This document shows, piece after piece, positions 54,326 to 62,911 of a DNA stretch of 64,000 bases. The number at the start of each line of letters is the position of its first letter. Positions within the stretch are counted from its first letter, which is position 1. The position numbers and the translations under genes are program-made. The notes beneath the pieces are model-generated. The model was not told the origin of the DNA. It made no database searches and saw only the letters and a program-made list of their open reading frames with translations. Location of the stretch: assembly GCF_028912405.1 (NCBI RefSeq), contig NZ_JAKELO010000002.1, positions 1,993,276 to 2,057,275 of the forward strand. The letters run 5' to 3'. Source of the DNA: Methanogenium marinum. GTDB taxonomy: Archaea; Halobacteriota; Methanomicrobia; Methanomicrobiales; Methanomicrobiaceae.

Positions 54326-54538
54326 ATGACATATGATTGGCGTGAACTCCTCTACCCTGCAGAATGGGGATTCCGTTTCTTCATTGCCTCCATGTTGGTT
54401 GCTCTCGTCTCTCACTTTGCAACAATGGAATTTGTGCTTCTCTTCTACCTGATGACCGCCGGATGTGCTTTTTGCTTCCTCCTTCAGCTGCGGATTGCAA
54501 TACTTTCGATCTTAGGGAGAATTCCAACATCTGGTTAA
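54326..54538 (+). CDS. Small membrane protein
   Basis: The 70-residue protein starts MTYDWRELLYPAEWGFRFF and has two hydrophobic helices (about 17-36 and 40-62). The ATG at 54326 follows GAGAAGAAT; a longer frame from 54242 adds a polar stretch with no sign of selection. It stands alone between the restriction-modification operon and the convergent primase gene. No family is recognised. Confidence 0.5.
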   Translation: MTYDWRELLYPAEWGFRFFIASMLVALVSHFATMEFVLLFYLMTAGCAFCFLLQLRIAILSILGRIPTSG

Positions 54539-54557
54539 GTAACGCCTAAATGGACTT

Positions 54558-57476
54558 TCACCTCACCCCCTCACTCTTATTCCACTCCCGGACCAGCCTG
54601 GCATAACATTTTTCGCAGATACTCGCCCGCTGCTCTTTGGAGTGATACACCGCCACCCCGTTACCACAGATTGAACAGTGTCCGAGCGACACCGACGACC
54701 GGCAAAAGGATGTGTGATCCAGGATACCAGGCAGGGGAAACACTTCATCCTTTCGACGGTTTGTTTTCACTCTTTCACCTGTTTTATTTACTTTTCTTGC
54801 GTGTTGAATTTGGGATTTATGCACAAAATTGCCTTTATTCGGCAATTGCGGCATGGATGTACGACTCACTATTTCATTTTCACCAGTCCCGGATTCACAG
54901 AGACACAGACCCGTACCACTGCAATTATCGGGTATGCTGTGTGTTCCCGCTGAGTCATGAAAACTTCCCTTACTATCTGTACATTTCTCTATATACTTTA
55001 GTTCTTTAGAAGAATAAACATCAATATGGGATTTGTTTTGAGCCTCTATGTTTTCACTTTGCTGGTGAAAAGATGGTGAAAGAGTGAAAGTATCGGCATC
55101 AGGATCATCAGGATCATCAGGATCGGAATTGTCCCCCTCTCCCTCATCGGAATCATCGATCCAGACATCTGCCTTATCCACCCATTCCCGGTACATTTCA
55201 TGATCGAAAGAGAAATGATGCTCCCGTCTCTTCATCGAAATACCACATACATCCTCTGCCACTATTGCATCAATGAGACTCACTGCCGGGCACTTGTCCA
55301 GAATTCCGGTGTATGTCGATCTGTTGTTGGTATAGCCATGGAGTAATCGGTATGTCTGCTGATACGAGAGGCCAAGTGCGTTTTGCAACTGCCTGACAGT
55401 GAATATATCAAGACCCATCTTCATAATTGTCTCAAGTGCTGCTGCTTCGTTACGGGTCTGCTTCGTCTCCTGCCCACCGGCATCATTGCAAATTGAAATG
55501 AAGAGGCGGCGGGCATAGGCAAAGTCATCACGATTTGCAATGAGACTGCCTTTCTCATCATAATCCCGCTGGCAGAAATGGATCAGGGCGTGACATTTGA
55601 TAAGGTCAAAGAGCATCGCCGGGTTGCGGCGATTATTGGCTGTACGAAAACATATTTGCGGTGAGAAGGGAGTGCGCACATGGTGTATCTTCTGTTTTAT
55701 CAGATTCCACATCTCGTGGCACACATAAATGTCGGTATCTGCCTGTTCATCCTCCCGACACTGTGCCTCTTGTTGTTTCATGTGTTCAAGCACCGCCCTG
55801 TCCTGATCCTTTGAGTCGTCAATCCAGACCGTCAGCATACGGTTCATCACCTGATCATCTCCGATGCTCTCCACCTTGGCAAGCCACCAGACACATCGTT
55901 CCGGGATGGTGCATAGTTTTAGCTGCCTGTCGGTGGTGAGTGTCCTGTGCTGGATGGATTCCCTGAAATTTGAAGTAGCGGACTTCAGTACCTCCTGCAT
56001 ATCATCCGAGAGACTGACATCATCGAAGAGGAGAACGGTTCCTGCCTGGAGTGAATCATGGTAGAAGAGGGCCTTGTCAGAAACGGTACCTGTCAGCCGG
56101 TACTCCTCAGGCAGAAGCTGTATCATTGTGTTGCATGCATGGGACTTTCCCTTCCCTGAGTTCCCTGATATGGCGACATGCAGCCCGGAGGTATTCTCCA
56201 CCGACTGGGAGGCAACCGACATCGCGAGACACTCGGCAACAGTCTGGTCGCCGACATGGTCGCGGTGGAAGACGTCAAGGAGGAAGGCGAGCGGATCGCC
56301 GGTGGTGAGAATATCCAGGGCACGTTTCCGGTACTCCTGCTGTTCTGCAGAGGTGTCTGTCAGTGAAGGAGTGGAAAATGAATCATCCGATGGTTCTTCT
56401 GAACGGTTTGGTGTCTCCTTTTTGGGTGATTTTGTCCTGCCCTTTTTATTCCCGACAGCCCGTTCCGGTTCATACATCCCCCGAAACTCCTTCCACCGCT
56501 GCGTCCCGCCGCCACAGGAATTGTGATGACATCCGGCAAAGATGGCCCCGTTTGAAAACTGGATGGCGAATGCCCCGTCAGTGTGGGCAGAAGAGAAGGG
56601 ACACTCGGCAAGTGAGAAAAGCGTGCCACCCTGCCAGAGTCGTTCGTTTTTGACGGCGATTTTGTTTGTTTCGAGCCAGTAGCGGAGGTCAAATGATCCC
56701 CGCCGTCTGCCCTGCTCTGCCGCGGGGGCGGACCGGGGAATACATCCGACAAGGGTCCGGAGCAGGTCAGTCGTCACGACCTGCGGTTCATCCGGGGCAG
56801 AGACAATCCGTGCCTTCCGGTGCGGACGTACCCCGGTATTGTCCCCTTTTCGGGCCGTTGTTCCGTAGAGCTTCCATATGCGGCCTGCATTGAAGTTTGC
56901 CGTGTCACAGAGTACGGTATCGTCTGAAAAGAACGCATCGAGGACCGTGAGACACTCTTTCACAAGCCGGGTGGATACCCCATCGTTCGGAAGATCGATG
57001 CGATATAAAAGATGGGCACCGTTGCCTGAGTCTGAAAGAACAGGTGCCGGGAATCCCTTCTCTGAGAGCCAGTCTGCAACGTCTTCTGCCCGTCTGAGGG
57101 CAGCATCATGTTCTTCATCCGTCGTAGAAACACCACTTGGCCGAACCGGATCAAAGTCAATCGGGAGCCACCGGCGGCGGATGATATCTGCGTCAGCGGT
57201 GGTGGAATCATTCCGGGAGAGGTGTTGTTTGACTCGGTTCGCCCGACGAGACAGCAGTGCCGGGTTCACCTCGTTCAGGGTGACATAGATGCCATGTATT
57301 GACGTGTTGGTGTCCATTGCTGCCGCACGGGTGGCGAGGGCATCATGGTCGGTGAAGTACCCACTGTGTACCCCACCATTTCCCAGGGCCCGTAACTCGA
57401 CAACAGTACCTTCTGAAAAAAGGAGGGAGAGAGTCTTCCGGATCTCATCTGCATCTGCATTTGTATCTGCTTTCAT
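54558..57476 (-). CDS. Primase-polymerase/helicase replication protein of an integrated replicon
   Basis: This 972-residue multidomain protein resembles plasmid and virus replication proteins. Residues 1-250 are an archaeo-eukaryotic primase (prim-pol): DxD in LPIDFDP (D107, D109), the sxH-type motif SDSGNGAHL (H155) and NAGRIWKLYGT. A zinc-binding segment at about 292-321 (CPF, CHHNSC) follows. Next comes an ATPase/helicase with Walker A SGNSGKGKSH (437-446) and Walker B VLLFDD (481-486). The last 50 residues are a zinc ribbon (HCSICG, ICEKCYARLVRE) of which two remnants occur at 45.8 and 46.8 kb. It would prime and unwind DNA for self-replication. Its start overlaps the upstream gene by 4 nt. 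Confidence 0.85.
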   Translation of the reverse strand: MKADTNADADEIRKTLSLLFSEGTVVELRALGNGGVHSGYFTDHDALATRAAAMDTNTSIHGIYVTLNEVNPALLSRRANRVKQHLSRNDSTTADADIIRRRWLPIDFDPVRPSGVSTTDEEHDAALRRAEDVADWLSEKGFPAPVLSDSGNGAHLLYRIDLPNDGVSTRLVKECLTVLDAFFSDDTVLCDTANFNAGRIWKLYGTTARKGDNTGVRPHRKARIVSAPDEPQVVTTDLLRTLVGCIPRSAPAAEQGRRRGSFDLRYWLETNKIAVKNERLWQGGTLFSLAECPFSSAHTDGAFAIQFSNGAIFAGCHHNSCGGGTQRWKEFRGMYEPERAVGNKKGRTKSPKKETPNRSEEPSDDSFSTPSLTDTSAEQQEYRKRALDILTTGDPLAFLLDVFHRDHVGDQTVAECLAMSVASQSVENTSGLHVAISGNSGKGKSHACNTMIQLLPEEYRLTGTVSDKALFYHDSLQAGTVLLFDDVSLSDDMQEVLKSATSNFRESIQHRTLTTDRQLKLCTIPERCVWWLAKVESIGDDQVMNRMLTVWIDDSKDQDRAVLEHMKQQEAQCREDEQADTDIYVCHEMWNLIKQKIHHVRTPFSPQICFRTANNRRNPAMLFDLIKCHALIHFCQRDYDEKGSLIANRDDFAYARRLFISICNDAGGQETKQTRNEAAALETIMKMGLDIFTVRQLQNALGLSYQQTYRLLHGYTNNRSTYTGILDKCPAVSLIDAIVAEDVCGISMKRREHHFSFDHEMYREWVDKADVWIDDSDEGEGDNSDPDDPDDPDADTFTLSPSFHQQSENIEAQNKSHIDVYSSKELKYIEKCTDSKGSFHDSAGTHSIPDNCSGTGLCLCESGTGENEIVSRTSMPQLPNKGNFVHKSQIQHARKVNKTGERVKTNRRKDEVFPLPGILDHTSFCRSSVSLGHCSICGNGVAVYHSKEQRASICEKCYARLVREWNKSEGVR

Positions 57477-57835
57477 ACAAATCCTCCCGTGACGTCAGGC
57501 ATTGCCGGGAAGATGGGAGCGGAAACCGCCTCACCGCGGGCAACCTGCTGGAAACTCACAAACGGGATACTAAAATGGCCCGCCCGCGTTGCTACAAGGA
57601 CGGCCCGACCGGAGACATTGACCGCGATGTGACCATCGATGACCGATGTAACGAGGATTGCCCCATCAGGGTGGACTGTCTCTTCTGTCCGGATGAGAGG
57701 GACGCTCTGCCCGTAGAAGAGAAGTGTATGGATGTCATCCCGTGTGAGGTAGTAGGTCTCCTCCACGATGGAAAGGGAGAGAATGCCCCTTCTTCCCAGT
57801 GCAAGAGTGCCGGGTTCAGTCTGCATCTGCACCAC
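57473..57835 (-). CDS. Hypothetical protein in primase operon
   Basis: The 120-residue protein is beta-rich (GRRGILSLSIVEETYYLT, DGAILVTSVIDGHIAVNV, RAVLVATRAGHFSIPFV) and might be a small DNA-binding or regulatory protein; no motif is decisive. It overlaps the primase gene by 4 nt and the duplicated-domain gene upstream by 20 nt, so it is translationally coupled on both sides. Its start lies within the first unit of a 213-bp tandem duplication; the equivalent start in the second unit opens only a shorter shadow frame. Confidence 0.6.
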   Translation of the reverse strand: MVQMQTEPGTLALGRRGILSLSIVEETYYLTRDDIHTLLFYGQSVPLIRTEETVHPDGAILVTSVIDGHIAVNVSGRAVLVATRAGHFSIPFVSFQQVARGEAVSAPIFPAMPDVTGGFV

Positions 57836-58397
57836 CCTGATTTTTGTTCAGTTCCTGTCCCTGTCTCCGATCGCATCCCGGTTTTGGCGTTTTGGTAAGG
57901 GTAATGCAATATGTGTGATAGGCGGTCCGGTGGATTGCGATATCAGAGATGTATCCACCGTGTGCCTGAATCTCTGCGAAAATTCTCTTTGCGACGAGGG
58001 AGAGCGGGACAGGGCCTGTGGAGATAGACATGCCTGCATCTGTACCACCCTGATTTTTGTTCAGTTCCTGTCCCTGTCCCTGTCCCTGATTGCATTCCTG
58101 TTTTGGCGTTTTGGTAAGGGTAATGCAATAGATGTGATTGCCGGTCCGGTGGATTGCGATATCAGAGATATATCCACCGTGTGTCTGAAACTCTGCGGAA
58201 ATTCTCTTTGGGACGAGGAAGAGCGGGACGGGGCCTGTGGGGATGGCTGTTTTTTCAGTCACCATGGATTTTATTATGTTGGAAGTTGATTGATCATCGG
58301 CGGTTCCTGACAGAACAATGGTGGTACATAGTTTTTTTATGGGGCTGCCGTTTACCTGTTTTATCGGTTTTACCTGTTTTGTGTCTGTGGGTTGCAT
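57816..58397 (-). CDS. Hypothetical protein with two tandem 70-residue units
   Basis: The 193-residue protein has a 50-residue leader followed by two near-identical units (about 52-122 and 125-193). Each begins PTGPVPL or STGPVPL, continues GGYISDIAIHRT and YCITLTKTPK, and ends in a Gln/Gly/Asn-rich linker (GQELNKNQGG). The DNA repeat is 213 bp. The unit is alpha/beta and has no known motif. It overlaps its neighbours by 20 and 28 nt in a compact four-gene operon ending in the primase-helicase, which suggests a replicon accessory or copy-control role; that is inference. Confidence 0.65.
   Translation of the reverse strand: MQPTDTKQVKPIKQVNGSPIKKLCTTIVLSGTADDQSTSNIIKSMVTEKTAIPTGPVPLFLVPKRISAEFQTHGGYISDIAIHRTGNHIYCITLTKTPKQECNQGQGQGQELNKNQGGTDAGMSISTGPVPLSLVAKRIFAEIQAHGGYISDIAIHRTAYHTYCITLTKTPKPGCDRRQGQELNKNQGGADAD
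57821..58252. repeat. Tandem duplication, period 213 bp, two units
   Basis: Units 57821-58033 and 58034 to about 58252 align base for base with scattered substitutions. The second has one extra 6-base TCCCTG step in the Gln/Gly linker. The duplication keeps the frame of the gene at 57816-58397 and includes the start region of the next gene (57835). Confidence 0.85.
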
Positions 58398-58624
58398 GTT
58401 CCCATCTCCTCGTCTGGCATGATCTGCCGTGTTTTATTCCCGTTTATTTCTTCTGTGATACTGCTGGTTTCGACACGTGCCTGCGGCTGGCCGGGGGTGT
58501 TTTTCAGGGTTGGTTTCAGGACTGTTTTTGTGTCTGGTTTTGTGCCTGGTTTGGTTGCTGTGTTTGTGCCTTTTTGTGTTTCTTCGATTTTTTTGATTTC
58601 TTTTATTTCTTTTATTCTGTTCAT
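58370..58624 (-). CDS. Small charged protein, first gene of primase operon
   Basis: The 84-residue hydrophilic protein starts MNRIKEIKEIKKIEETQKGT, a Lys/Glu/Ile helix likely to be a coiled coil. A Thr/Lys/Pro-rich middle (TKPGTKPDTKT) and a tail ending CNPQTQNR follow. The ATG at 58624 was chosen because the frame turns from hydrophobic nonsense to this composition there; a longer frame to 58762 exists. It overlaps the next gene by 28 nt. No family is recognised; low complexity limits certainty. Confidence 0.45.
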   Translation of the reverse strand: MNRIKEIKEIKKIEETQKGTNTATKPGTKPDTKTVLKPTLKNTPGQPQARVETSSITEEINGNKTRQIMPDEEMGTCNPQTQNR

Positions 58625-58922
58625 GGGGATTCTTTCCTGTGCACGATTTCTGTTATGCACAATGAAAGAGGGGACGTCAAATGCCATAAAGAAAAACACT
58701 GCGTCGTGAAAGGGAAACAGGGAATAATGTTTGTATCGGGCAGATATTGTGAAATTGATCATTCTAAAACAGTGTATGAACAGCAGAAAATCGGGTATTT
58801 ATCCTTGAAATGAGCACTATTAAAAAATACCATTGTAGAAGGGAGATATATGGAATGCGCGGTTAAGGGATGGTTTATCTTTTTTCTACCCCCAGGGATT
58901 GTTCATTTTGAAAATAAGCGGT

Positions 58923-58990
58923 AAAATAACAGACAAAATAACAGACAAAATAACAGACAAAATAACAGACAAAATAACAGACAAAATAAT
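58923..58990. repeat. 12-bp tandem repeat, five full copies plus partial
   Basis: AAAATAACAGAC is repeated perfectly at 58923-58982 (five units) and followed by AAAATAAT. It lies between the primase operon and the CRISPR repeats. It could be iteron-like DNA of the integrated replicon or a simple slipped repeat. Minus-strand frames across it read YFVC repeats and are not genes. Confidence 0.9.
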
Positions 58991-59080
58991 CGAATTTTCC
59001 TGATTGTAAATGTGGGGTAAAATTTTCTGTTTTTTCTCTCCTTATTCCGCATAGGATAGCACATGCTCTTCTCATAACAA

Positions 59081-59291
59081 GGTTCATCCCCACATGTGTG
59101 GGGAACGTAAAAACATGAAAGGACCGATCGTAATGGGAACCGGTTCATCCCCACGCCTGTGGGGAACTCCATTCTATGACGCCCTTGAATCGGTTAAAAC
59201 TAGGTTCATCCCCACGTGTGTGGGGAACTCAACAGTAAGAAGAGAGGAATAAAATCTACTCCCGGTTCATCCCCACGTGTGTGAGGAACTC
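59081..59291 (-). CRISPR. Four-repeat CRISPR array, type I-E-like repeat, no cas genes in window
   Basis: 28-bp repeats lie at 59081-59108, 59142-59169, 59203-59230 and 59264-59291, with three 33-bp unique spacers (period 61). The consensus GGTTCATCCCCA... GTGTGGGGAAC is the reverse complement of a type I-E repeat, so transcription is probably on the minus strand. Repeat 3 matches the consensus, repeat 4 has one change, repeat 2 has two and repeat 1 has three. Decay is thus greatest at the low-coordinate end, fitting a leader on the high-coordinate AT-rich side (59292 onward). Frames reading PHTCGDEP across it are artefacts. cas genes are not present in the window. Confidence 0.93.
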
Positions 59292-59328
59292 TCTTTAACT
59301 TAGATACAATGGGTCAATTTAGCAATTA

Positions 59329-59850
59329 TTGGAGATATATGTATCGGATATTATTACTGCAAAAATAGTTTGGTCTTATTTTCTCATAATTATTCATAAA
59401 AATCAATTACAGCTCCACTCTATTTTTTATTGTAAAATAATATGTAACAGGTCAGGTGGACCCATAAACTTCAGTAGGAGTTACTGGAGTTATTTTATAT
59501 TTGGCCTTTTAATATTGGCCATATGTGCATCAGGATGTACATCTAGTGGTGAAACATCTAAGAGTGAAACACAGCCAGCTATCAATTATCAACCAGGAGA
59601 TGTAATTTCTGGATATGAGTCTGCGGAGTATATTTCATGTGGATGGGTAATTAGCAGATATGAGTCTGATGAAGATCTATACTATGGTTTCAAAGTAGAA
59701 ATCCGTGATGGCGTATGGGGATTAACAAGTACTGATGAATGGGATTTATGGAGTAAAGAGAACACTGAAGAGGATTTCCCATATGTTCTTGGTCATATGG
59801 ATCTCAAAGGTCCGGAAGATAAATGGAGTCAATCAATCTATTATGATTAA
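59329..59850 (+). CDS. Putative lipoprotein with unclear start
   Basis: The clear coding part begins at a signal segment (SYFIFGLLILAICASGC, a lipobox) near 59480. A domain of about 105 residues follows, with YQPGDVISGYESAEY, CGWVISRYESDED and GVWGLTSTDEWDLW. No ATG or GTG occurs in frame, and the only TTGs are at 59329 and inside the signal core. An ATA at about 59464 follows GGTGG by 4 nt. Either the start is non-standard or the 5' end is disrupted. The protein is probably surface-anchored. It follows the CRISPR array on the plus strand. No family is recognised. Confidence 0.5.
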   Translation: MEIYVSDIITAKIVWSYFLIIIHKNQLQLHSIFYCKIICNRSGGPINFSRSYWSYFIFGLLILAICASGCTSSGETSKSETQPAINYQPGDVISGYESAEYISCGWVISRYESDEDLYYGFKVEIRDGVWGLTSTDEWDLWSKENTEEDFPYVLGHMDLKGPEDKWSQSIYYD

Positions 59851-60096
59851 TCCTTGTTTTTCTTTTTTTGATTAATCAGGTAATTTATTTGTATAATCTC
59901 ACTATTTATATGGTAGAATAAGCTCAAACCCTCTAAAATATTTAATATCAAGCTTCTGTTGAAAAATTTCAAAAAATAAAACTTCGGCAAGCTCTTAAAA
60001 ATGCTCTCACGCGCTTCTGTATAGATCTTTTTCTAAAAAAAGAGAATGGAATGGTTGATGTTCCCTGCTACCGCCTTCATGGCTCAGGGTATACTT

Positions 60097-60693
60097 TCAT
60101 CTGTGTTTTGTAACCACCATGTCATTCTCAGTTAGCCCTGTGACAATATAGTCAGAAATTGGTGTATTGGTGCCTTCTTCAACGAATTTTAGGGTAAGTT
60201 TTGTAACCGTGTAACCATCCAGAGGGTTTTCTTCCTCCACTTCTGTACCGTCTTCAAGGAGGAAGCCACTCTCTGTTCCTTCTTTTTGCCATTCTTCAAA
60301 TCCTTCTGGATCAAAAAATGCAAGCCGCATCATTCCAACTGCGATAGGAATCATAAATTCATCTACACTCTCATCTGTAAGTCCCTCACTTGGCTTTTCT
60401 ATATAAAATGGATTTATTTCGACCGTTGCGGTCTTTGTAACCCTGTTAAGAGTTATCATAGATGTCGAACCATCTTCCCCTTTCCTAAAGATCGTCTTTG
60501 TCACCCCGGTATCGATGGTTGTCTCTTTAATCGTTTCTGGCTGGGGTGTTCCTGCCATAGCGGTTGGTGATGGCGTTTGTTCTGTTGCTGTTACAGGTGC
60601 AACTGTTGTCTTCTCTTGGGTAACACACCCGGTAATTCCGACTGCAATAATAAGGAGAAGCAACACTCCCATAAAAAGCTCAATTTTTTTCAT
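60097..60693 (-). CDS. Putative lipoprotein
   Basis: The 198-residue protein has the signal peptide MKKIELFMGVLLLLIIAVGI then TGC, a lipobox, and a Thr/Pro linker (TTVAPVTATEQTPSPT) typical of methanogen surface lipoproteins. The domain of about 140 residues has TKTATVEINPFYIEKPSEG, a long acidic helix (FDPEGFEEWQKEG) and a beta-rich end (YTVTKLTLKFVEEG). No known motif. It is monocistronic. Confidence 0.75.
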   Translation of the reverse strand: MKKIELFMGVLLLLIIAVGITGCVTQEKTTVAPVTATEQTPSPTAMAGTPQPETIKETTIDTGVTKTIFRKGEDGSTSMITLNRVTKTATVEINPFYIEKPSEGLTDESVDEFMIPIAVGMMRLAFFDPEGFEEWQKEGTESGFLLEDGTEVEEENPLDGYTVTKLTLKFVEEGTNTPISDYIVTGLTENDMVVTKHR

Positions 60694-61374
60694 TATGTGT
60701 CCTTTGGAAATCTAATCGATAAATGTAACTCTATTAAATATGTGCGATTTTGTGATGTGGTGATGGAAAAAAAAGATATGGTGTATTGAGGATCGCCCAA
60801 CCACTACCGCCCAGATCTATTTTTATTTATTCGATGTAATAATGATCTCTAATTCGTGATCTTTTCCACACATCTACACTACATTCCCGGTGACACATAA
60901 CTATGAGGAGAAAAAAAGAGCCACCATATTAGTTTGATTGCAGTGACGTTCAGGTTCAGCAATACGTGCCTCAGGTGAGGCACAATACGTTTTGAGTTCA
61001 TAATTTTCTGTTAAGGAATGGTTTACGAAAGTAAGTAATTCAGGATCGTTTTCAAGACGGTTACAAACCTCATCATATTCCATAATGTACTAACCTCATT
61101 TCTTCATATCTCTGATAATAGTTGGATCAATTGGTATTCTGAGATTATTTCCTAAAAACAGAGTTCAAGAATATGGTCAAAGTTAAAAGATTATTTGTAG
61201 GGGATCTGACCTGTTATGAAAACTGAATAAAATGAGCCCATATAATTTCAAAACAATTATAACTATAATCTCACCATCATAAATTTATGGATCAGGATCA
61301 AGACCAAGAAGATGCACCTACAGAAAGAAATACCAATCTTCGGATATTTTTAATCCTTTAATTTGGTGACAAAT
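60694..61374. other. AT-rich intergenic region with one doubtful small ORF
   Basis: About 680 bases between the lipoprotein gene and the HEPN-like gene. The only candidate is the 60-codon frame at 60901-61083 on the minus strand. Otherwise AT-rich with no hairpin, repeat or RNA gene noticed. Confidence 0.35.
60901..61083 (-). CDS. Doubtful small protein
   Basis: The 60-residue frame starts MEYDEVCNRLENDPELLTFV and has a soluble, acidic and helical composition that looks more protein-like than neighbouring frames. It includes three cysteines. The upstream bases include GAGGTTAG about 10 nt before the ATG, a weak ribosome site. No family or neighbour supports it. Confidence 0.3.
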   Translation of the reverse strand: MEYDEVCNRLENDPELLTFVNHSLTENYELKTYCASPEARIAEPERHCNQTNMVALFFSS

Positions 61375-62655
61375 ATGCAAGAAATCGAAATAGATAAAGA
61401 AATTCAAACATCTGTCAAGCCTATAAGGAAACGATGCAATTTTAAATTTACATCAAAATCACTTGGAGAGCTAGAAGTCCGACCGTTTACAGTAAATAAA
61501 TTCATAAAAGCGGAACAATTATTAGAAGAACACCTTAATGAGAGAGAATTTACGATAAAATTGATCTTTGGCCTTATTGAAGAGCCAAAATTTTCTTTTG
61601 ATGTTTTTCAGAAGATTCCTGATTCAGAATTAAAATCCATTGTTCGCAGATTTTGCGAAAATAATAAAGAATTAAACAATATTTTTGGTGTTTCAACAGA
61701 CGAACATTTTTTTATTGAATTCAAAGATGGAATTCAAAGATATCGTGATGAAATCATCAAAAAAATGTCAATAAATCTTGAGGGGCTAATTACTCCATTT
61801 AACCTTGGCATAGAAGATATTGGCCCAGGGGTTTCAGGTTTACAAAATTTATTTAATCAAAGTATATTACCGCAAATAAAATTTCCTCAAATGCATATTC
61901 CTCAAATTGAAGCACTTCAATTATCGATTCAATTGAATGGCACGTATTTCGATAATTTATCAAAGCAAATCGAAGAATTTTCCAAATCGTTAAGAACCAT
62001 TGATATTGATTATGAATCTGCGGACGAAATTCTAAAAAAATATAAGTGGTTTTTATCTTTCAGTCTTCCAATATCATTTTATTTTGATGTTCTTGAAATT
62101 GAAAACTCTGGGAACAATAAGTTGGCGAGAATCAATAAGCTATATTTAGACTACTTCTCAGATGAAAATTATGAAGAATTAACCGTATTGGTTGAATCGT
62201 GGAATAATAACCCAATATTTCAACCAAGAATGAAAATTTTCAGGAGTTGTGTACAGACAATAAAAAGAGCAAAAACAAGAGATAATCCATCAAATGTAGT
62301 AATACCAGTTTTAATTGCTCAAATTGACGGTATACAAAAAGAAATATATGCGAAACATAGCATCAAAAAAAAAGGTCCCAAACATGACCTGATTTTTTTC
62401 GATGATTTTGGAAATGAATCTAAAAATATGCTCGATGCCAAACGAAGATTGATCAAATCACTTAATAAGTATTCATCTGCAGGAGATTACTTGTTACTTG
62501 ATGTTTTATTTCAGGAAAATAAAAAAATATCAATTCCTACAACATTTCTCCGACATGGAATACTTCATGGTGAATATGTCAATTATGGACGTAAAACTCA
62601 CACAATCAGAGCATTTCTAATTCTTGACTTTTTGCACTACCTCAAGGGAAAATAA
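61375..62655 (+). CDS. Putative HEPN-type protein, possible defence factor
   Basis: The 426-residue soluble protein is mostly helical and AT-rich. Near the C-terminus TFLRHGILHGEYVNYGRKTH gives R-x4-H (about R393, H398), the catalytic pattern of HEPN ribonucleases. It is followed by a helix RAFLILDFLHYL, an arrangement seen in several uncharacterised C-terminal HEPN-like domains. The remaining 370 residues have no motif I can name; a Gln/Ile/Leu-rich segment (IKFPQMHIPQIEALQLSIQL) lies near the middle. The ATG at 61375 is preceded by in-frame TTG-GTG (61363). It stands alone in the accessory region. Confidence 0.6.
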   Translation: MQEIEIDKEIQTSVKPIRKRCNFKFTSKSLGELEVRPFTVNKFIKAEQLLEEHLNEREFTIKLIFGLIEEPKFSFDVFQKIPDSELKSIVRRFCENNKELNNIFGVSTDEHFFIEFKDGIQRYRDEIIKKMSINLEGLITPFNLGIEDIGPGVSGLQNLFNQSILPQIKFPQMHIPQIEALQLSIQLNGTYFDNLSKQIEEFSKSLRTIDIDYESADEILKKYKWFLSFSLPISFYFDVLEIENSGNNKLARINKLYLDYFSDENYEELTVLVESWNNNPIFQPRMKIFRSCVQTIKRAKTRDNPSNVVIPVLIAQIDGIQKEIYAKHSIKKKGPKHDLIFFDDFGNESKNMLDAKRRLIKSLNKYSSAGDYLLLDVLFQENKKISIPTTFLRHGILHGEYVNYGRKTHTIRAFLILDFLHYLKGK

Positions 62656-62718
62656 TTTCTTTTTCCAGCAAATCACCATCCATTGTGAAGAACTCTAATT
62701 GAGTATTATTCACTCAAA

Positions 62719-62870
62719 TGAGCATTTTAAAATTCACTTTCTGATATCCTACCAGTCGCAACCATGAACAGGATCCTTACCTGGAGTATGAACGCTCCTG
62801 CAGCTGCAGCAAACATTGTCCAGTATGCTACTATGGAGAATATTGGTATTGTTATTGCTGATCGGAAAAA
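62719..62870 (-). pseudogene. C-terminal remnant of a membrane-protein gene
   Basis: The reverse strand reads ATMFAAAAGAFILQVRILFM-like sequence (TMFAAAAGAFILQVRILF, then MVATGRISESEF and stop). This parallels the end of the gene at the right edge of the window (VAAAFVAFLFQVRIMFMFA, TGRISERE and stop). Only about 45-50 codons can be recognised. The 62912-63778 gene now lies between remnant and paralogue. Confidence 0.65.
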
Positions 62871-62911
62871 AGAACAATGCACAAATAGAGGTTTTTACAG
62901 AGCAAGATTAG

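Noticed and set aside
57768-58289. Plus-strand 173-residue frame opposite the duplicated-unit gene
   Set aside because: Antisense reading of the tandem repeat. The minus-strand frame links to neighbours by short overlaps and has normal protein composition.
58875-59172. Minus-strand frames across the 12-bp repeats and CRISPR repeats (YFVC repeats, PHTCGDEP)
   Set aside because: They translate repeat DNA; the HTCGDEP-type peptide is a well-known artefact of type I-E CRISPR repeats.
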